A stretch of 64,000 nt of DNA. Source: Liopterus haemorrhoidalis (Eukaryota; Arthropoda; Insecta; Coleoptera; Dytiscidae). Below are positions 60,999 through 64,000 of the stretch, one piece after another (the stretch's first letter is position 1; every line of letters begins with the position of its first letter). The position numbers and the translations under genes were made by a program. The stretch is from NCBI GenBank assembly GCA_963971575.1, contig OZ020622.1, positions 34,254,301 to 34,318,300 on the forward strand. The letters are read 5' to 3'. The notes under the pieces are model-generated. The model worked only from the letters and a program-made list of their open reading frames with translations. It was not told the origin of the DNA and ran no database searches.

Positions 60999-62310
60999 AT
61001 TCAAACCTAGAAAAAGAATTAGAGAACTATATATTAGAGTGTTGTCGCGTAATTTATGGGCTCATCATACTTAGATAAGATAACTTGCTTTTGATTTTAC
61101 TGCGGCTAATGGTTTAAAGAACAATATCAACAATGAAAATAAAACGGCAGAAATGGATTGAAGCTACTTCCTTGAACCGTGTCACAGCTTTTAATAAAAA
61201 AGAGATAGAACGATTTCACTAATCTTCAGGGACTTATGTTAAAGCACAAATTCAGTCCAGTTTCTATCTTCAATGTTGATGAGACGGTTACATCGAATCT
61301 GCAAAAAAACCCTAAAATCTGCTCCCATGAGACAAAAGCAAGTCGCAAAATGTACAAGTGGTGACGGGGTTGTATAACAACTGTAATTAATGCATTTAAT
61401 GCGAAAGAGGATGAACCTACAATGCATGAAGGGTGTTAATTGTGACATGGTTGCTTCAATTTCTGATTTACGATGGATCACTGAAGAACTTTTCGTGGCT
61501 GAATAACTTCAAATCATTTGTGATATCATCTATTGACTCTCCTGTGCCATCTCAGACAATCACGAAAGTCATGTAAGTCTATAAGCGTTTGAGTTGTGTA
61601 GAAATAATTGCATTCATCTTCTAACACTGCCAACACATACATACGTCAAATCGAATTATAACAAAGAGTGTGCGTCGTATTTGATGAATAATCCTGGCCA
61701 TGGGATCACAACATATTAAATTGTTGGACTTTTTACCAAAGCTTTTAACAGGACTGCCAACATCGGATAAGCAACTACTGGATCCAGAACTGCAGGCATA
61801 TATCCATTTGATGCTGACAAATTTAATGAGCTATTTGCCGACTCAATACAAGCAGAATAAACGGTTACTGGTTTCAATCCAGCAGTCACTTCTTCTCCAA
61901 ATAATTCCAACATTCATAATAACATAGCAGAAGTTGCAATAGATGTTAACATGAGATCAATTTAAATAACAAAACATCTAAAAGAAGGAGTCCTTCAGAC
62001 AACATAAATAGCTTACCTCTAAAAAAAAAAAAAAATAGAAGAAAAGAAACAAAAACGAATGTCAAAACAAGAAAAAGTGAAAGATAATAAAGCAATAAAA
62101 GAGAAACTGAAGATTATATAAGATAACGATAAGAGAACGAAGGGTGTGAGTAATTTGAAAGGATTTGTAGAAAATGATGGGGAGAAAGATGAATATTTTT
62201 GCATTTTTTGTGGCGAAAAGTATGTTTTTCCTCCTAGAGAGGACTGGATAATGTGCAGCATGTGCTTCAAATGAGCACATGAGAAATGTACTGCTGGCAG
62301 TACCTCAAAA
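60999..62310 (+). pseudogene. Second pogo/jerky-like transposase, heavily decayed
   Basis: Segments in changing frames: KHKFSPVSIFNVDET (first Asp), SAPMRQKQVAKCTSGDG, KRMNLQCMKG, NCDMVASISDLRWITEELFV, FKSFVISSIDSP. After a gap come a Pro/Asn-rich linker (AVTSSPNNSNIHNNIAE), a Lys-rich stretch, and a C-terminal finger FCIFCGEKYVF, EDWIMCSMCFK, HEKCTAG. The second and third catalytic motifs are missing between about 61560 and 61720. The same domain plan as the transposase at 50961, but clearly a different lineage. Confidence 0.75.
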
Positions 62311-62365
62311 GGGTATATTTGTGACATTTAAATGATAAGTAAGCCTGTTTCGTAATTATAATAAA

Positions 62366-62515
62366 AAACCATGGGGTTCTTCCTGCAGGATTAACCGCAT
62401 GGAGGAAACCGCCATCACACGCCTCCGTATAGGCCACTGTTGGTGAACCCATGGACACCTCCTTCGAGCTGAAGAGGCCCCTATCTGTGAGACGTGTAAC
62501 ACAGATTTGTCTGTC
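62366..62515 (+). pseudogene. I-like LINE internal fragment
   Basis: 150 bp matching ORF2 near its C-terminus (KPWGSSCRINR ... ICETCNTDLSV) with a stop at GHCW. Both ends are truncated and there is no tail. It is unusual among the copies here, which otherwise all reach the 3' end. Confidence 0.85.
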
Positions 62516-63020
62516 AATAAATTAATACACCAATGCACTGTCTGCAAGGCAAAATATCCTCTAAGCCAGTGTGTTCAGTTTCAAAACAAAAGCCAATTTG
62601 AACGATACCAGCTGATAAAACTATTGGGCGCTTGTTTCTAATGCTTATCAGTACATTAAGCAAATTTTAGTTTAAGCGTTGGTTTAGTGCCCTAAACCAA
62701 CGACATGTCAAATATGTCACCGTCTGCATTATGGATTATTACATTATGATAAAAAAAAATCTACGGCGACTGCGTCGCCTGATGCAACCAGGAAGCCAAA
62801 AGACAAACCTATTCCTGAAGTAGAAAATAGTTTTCAAACAATCGTTCACAACACTTGTATGGATAAATTTACGGTTGTCCTTCCTACCGCAACTGCGTTT
62901 ATAAAAAAAATGGCTCTATTGAGTTCGTTCTTATACGGTGTCTCTTAGACACTGGAAGCCAGTCATCTTATATTACTAAGGACTGTGCTACTAGGCCTAA
63001 TGTGAAATGTAAGCCATTTA
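62516..63020 (+). pseudogene. BEL/Pao gag knuckle and protease relic
   Basis: CTVCKAKYPLSQCVQF, FERYQLIKLLGACF, an ICHRLHYGLLHY-like knuckle, and CLLDTGSQSSYIT (protease with D-T-G), followed by ATRPNVKCKPF. Frames shift several times. The family differs from the BEL at 52179 (DSGS there). Confidence 0.7.
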
Positions 63021-64000
63021 AGTTAGTTAGTTAGTTGAAATTTTTGGCGCACAGCAACAAAGGCTATTTGCGCCTAACGCAGCCCATCTAAATGACTAGA
63101 CTATATATTAAAAAATAAAAATTTAGACAATAAATAAATAAATAAATAAATAAAATCATTAAAAATACGCATACTCAATAAAAGAAGTCTTGCACTGACA
63201 AACACAAATAAATAATATAAAAAGTCTGTTCGAAAATTTGAACAGACTCAGGGTGATGGTAAGAGGCTGTAAAGGGGCCAATTACCATCGTATATCACAG
63301 TCAATAACTAGAAACACATTAAAATAAGGTGCAAGACTTCACACATAAAACAGTAAGTTCGATTCTCTCAGGAAGAGTATCAGCCTGTCCATGAGTACCC
63401 TGTCGTCACCTAAAGCAACTGACAGGTCATAGCACAGGCCTAACCTCTCCCTGACATCCTCGAACTGTACACATTCGGTTAAAATGTGTAACACAGACAA
63501 ATCTGTGTTACACGTCTCACAGACAGGGGACTCTTCACCTCGAAGGAGGTGTCCATGGGTCCACCAACAGTGACCTATACGAAGGCGTGTGATGGCGGTT
63601 TCCTCCCTGCGGTTAATCCTGCAGGAAGAACCCCATGGTTTAACGTCTCCCTTAATCTGTCGTAACTTAACGTTCTGTGTGCGGCTCCACTCATGTTGCC
63701 ACATGTCTAAAACCAGATGTGTCAGATGACTCTTTGCGTCATCTGGAAAAACGAAACTCACATCAATCATAGGTCTGCGAGAGGCGGCTTTTGCAGCTGC
63801 ATCTGCCGCTTCGTTGCCTTTAATACCAACATGTCCCGGTATCCAAAACAGCTCTACCCTCACATTCTGAGCATTCAGGTTGTGGAGTAGCAACCGGATC
63901 TTTAGTACAAGAGGATGCACTGGATCTGGATCTTGGATACTGTTCAGAGAGCTCAGCGAGTCCGTCAAGATAACACTTGACCGACTTTGCTCTGACGAAA
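63021..64000 (-). mobile_element. I-like LINE copy, runs off the window
   Basis: Tail AGTTAGTTAGTTAGTTG at 63021, 3' UTR, then ORF2 C-terminus and RNase H (LTDSLSSLNSI, IPGHVGIKGNEAAD, end LLFYV; stop at 63339). Open to the window edge. Very close to copy 3. It is inserted in the BEL relic after CATTTA; the other flank is outside. Confidence 0.93.
63339..64000 (-). CDS. I-like LINE ORF2, C-terminal part (partial)
   Basis: At least 220 codons, with RNase H second half and the C-terminal VCETCN...ILTEC motif, no interruption. The N-terminal remainder lies beyond the window. Confidence 0.9.
   Translation of the reverse strand, partial: SSEQSRSSVILTDSLSSLNSIQDPDPVHPLVLKIRLLLHNLNAQNVRVELFWIPGHVGIKGNEAADAAAKAASRRPMIDVSFVFPDDAKSHLTHLVLDMWQHEWSRTQNVKLRQIKGDVKPWGSSCRINRREETAITRLRIGHCWWTHGHLLRGEESPVCETCNTDLSVLHILTECVQFEDVRERLGLCYDLSVALGDDRVLMDRLILFLRESNLLFYV

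Overview
The window looks like nuclear DNA of an arthropod, most likely an insect. It is AT-rich, has spliceosomal-type intron borders, and carries a mix of Mos1-like mariner, pogo, piggyBac, P/THAP9-like, BEL/Pao and Penelope-like elements. I cannot name the species. No rRNA, tRNA, CRISPR or prokaryotic operon was seen. Nearly all of it is transposable elements, many nested in one another. The only host gene I can support is a partial multi-pass membrane gene, probably XK-related, on the + strand: exon 1873-2022 and terminal exon 3793-4193.

Region by region. 1-8360 holds the XKR-like exons and a tandem duplication of the terminal exon with its downstream DNA (3745-4886 and 4887-7165). Copy 1 carries a TTAA-flanked piggyBac-type MITE and copy 2 carries a dead mauritiana-type mariner; each copy is the empty site for the other insertion. 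8361-11409 holds a mariner-like element with long inverted repeats and a hAT pseudogene. 11443-25628 is built from two copia relics. The first is opened by a Penelope-like element (12473-14120) and by a gypsy element (15182-22233). The gypsy element in turn holds a 624-bp foldback element, a short LINE tail and a long LINE ORF. 25629-39313 is a graveyard of Harbinger, hAT and LINE fragments plus three different P/THAP9-like pseudogenes in a row, one of them containing a piggyBac relic. 39314-59037 is one pogo-like transposon. It was opened once by a LINE that took two further insertions of its own family (39375-50573, with three clean target-site duplications) and again by a young BEL/Pao retrotransposon (52179-58197). 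59038-64000 holds a Penelope fragment, a non-coding LTR element, a decayed second pogo, a BEL relic and one more LINE copy running off the end.

The best leads are the following. First, hammerhead-ribozyme-like motifs in two unrelated Penelope-type repeats share one architecture and have compensatory changes in the outer stem. Second, the minus-strand LINE at 41795-47937 is full length, with intact ORF1 and ORF2, and may be competent. Third, the nested insertions give an unambiguous relative chronology. Most DNA transposases here are dead by visible frameshifts, stops or loss of catalytic Asp.
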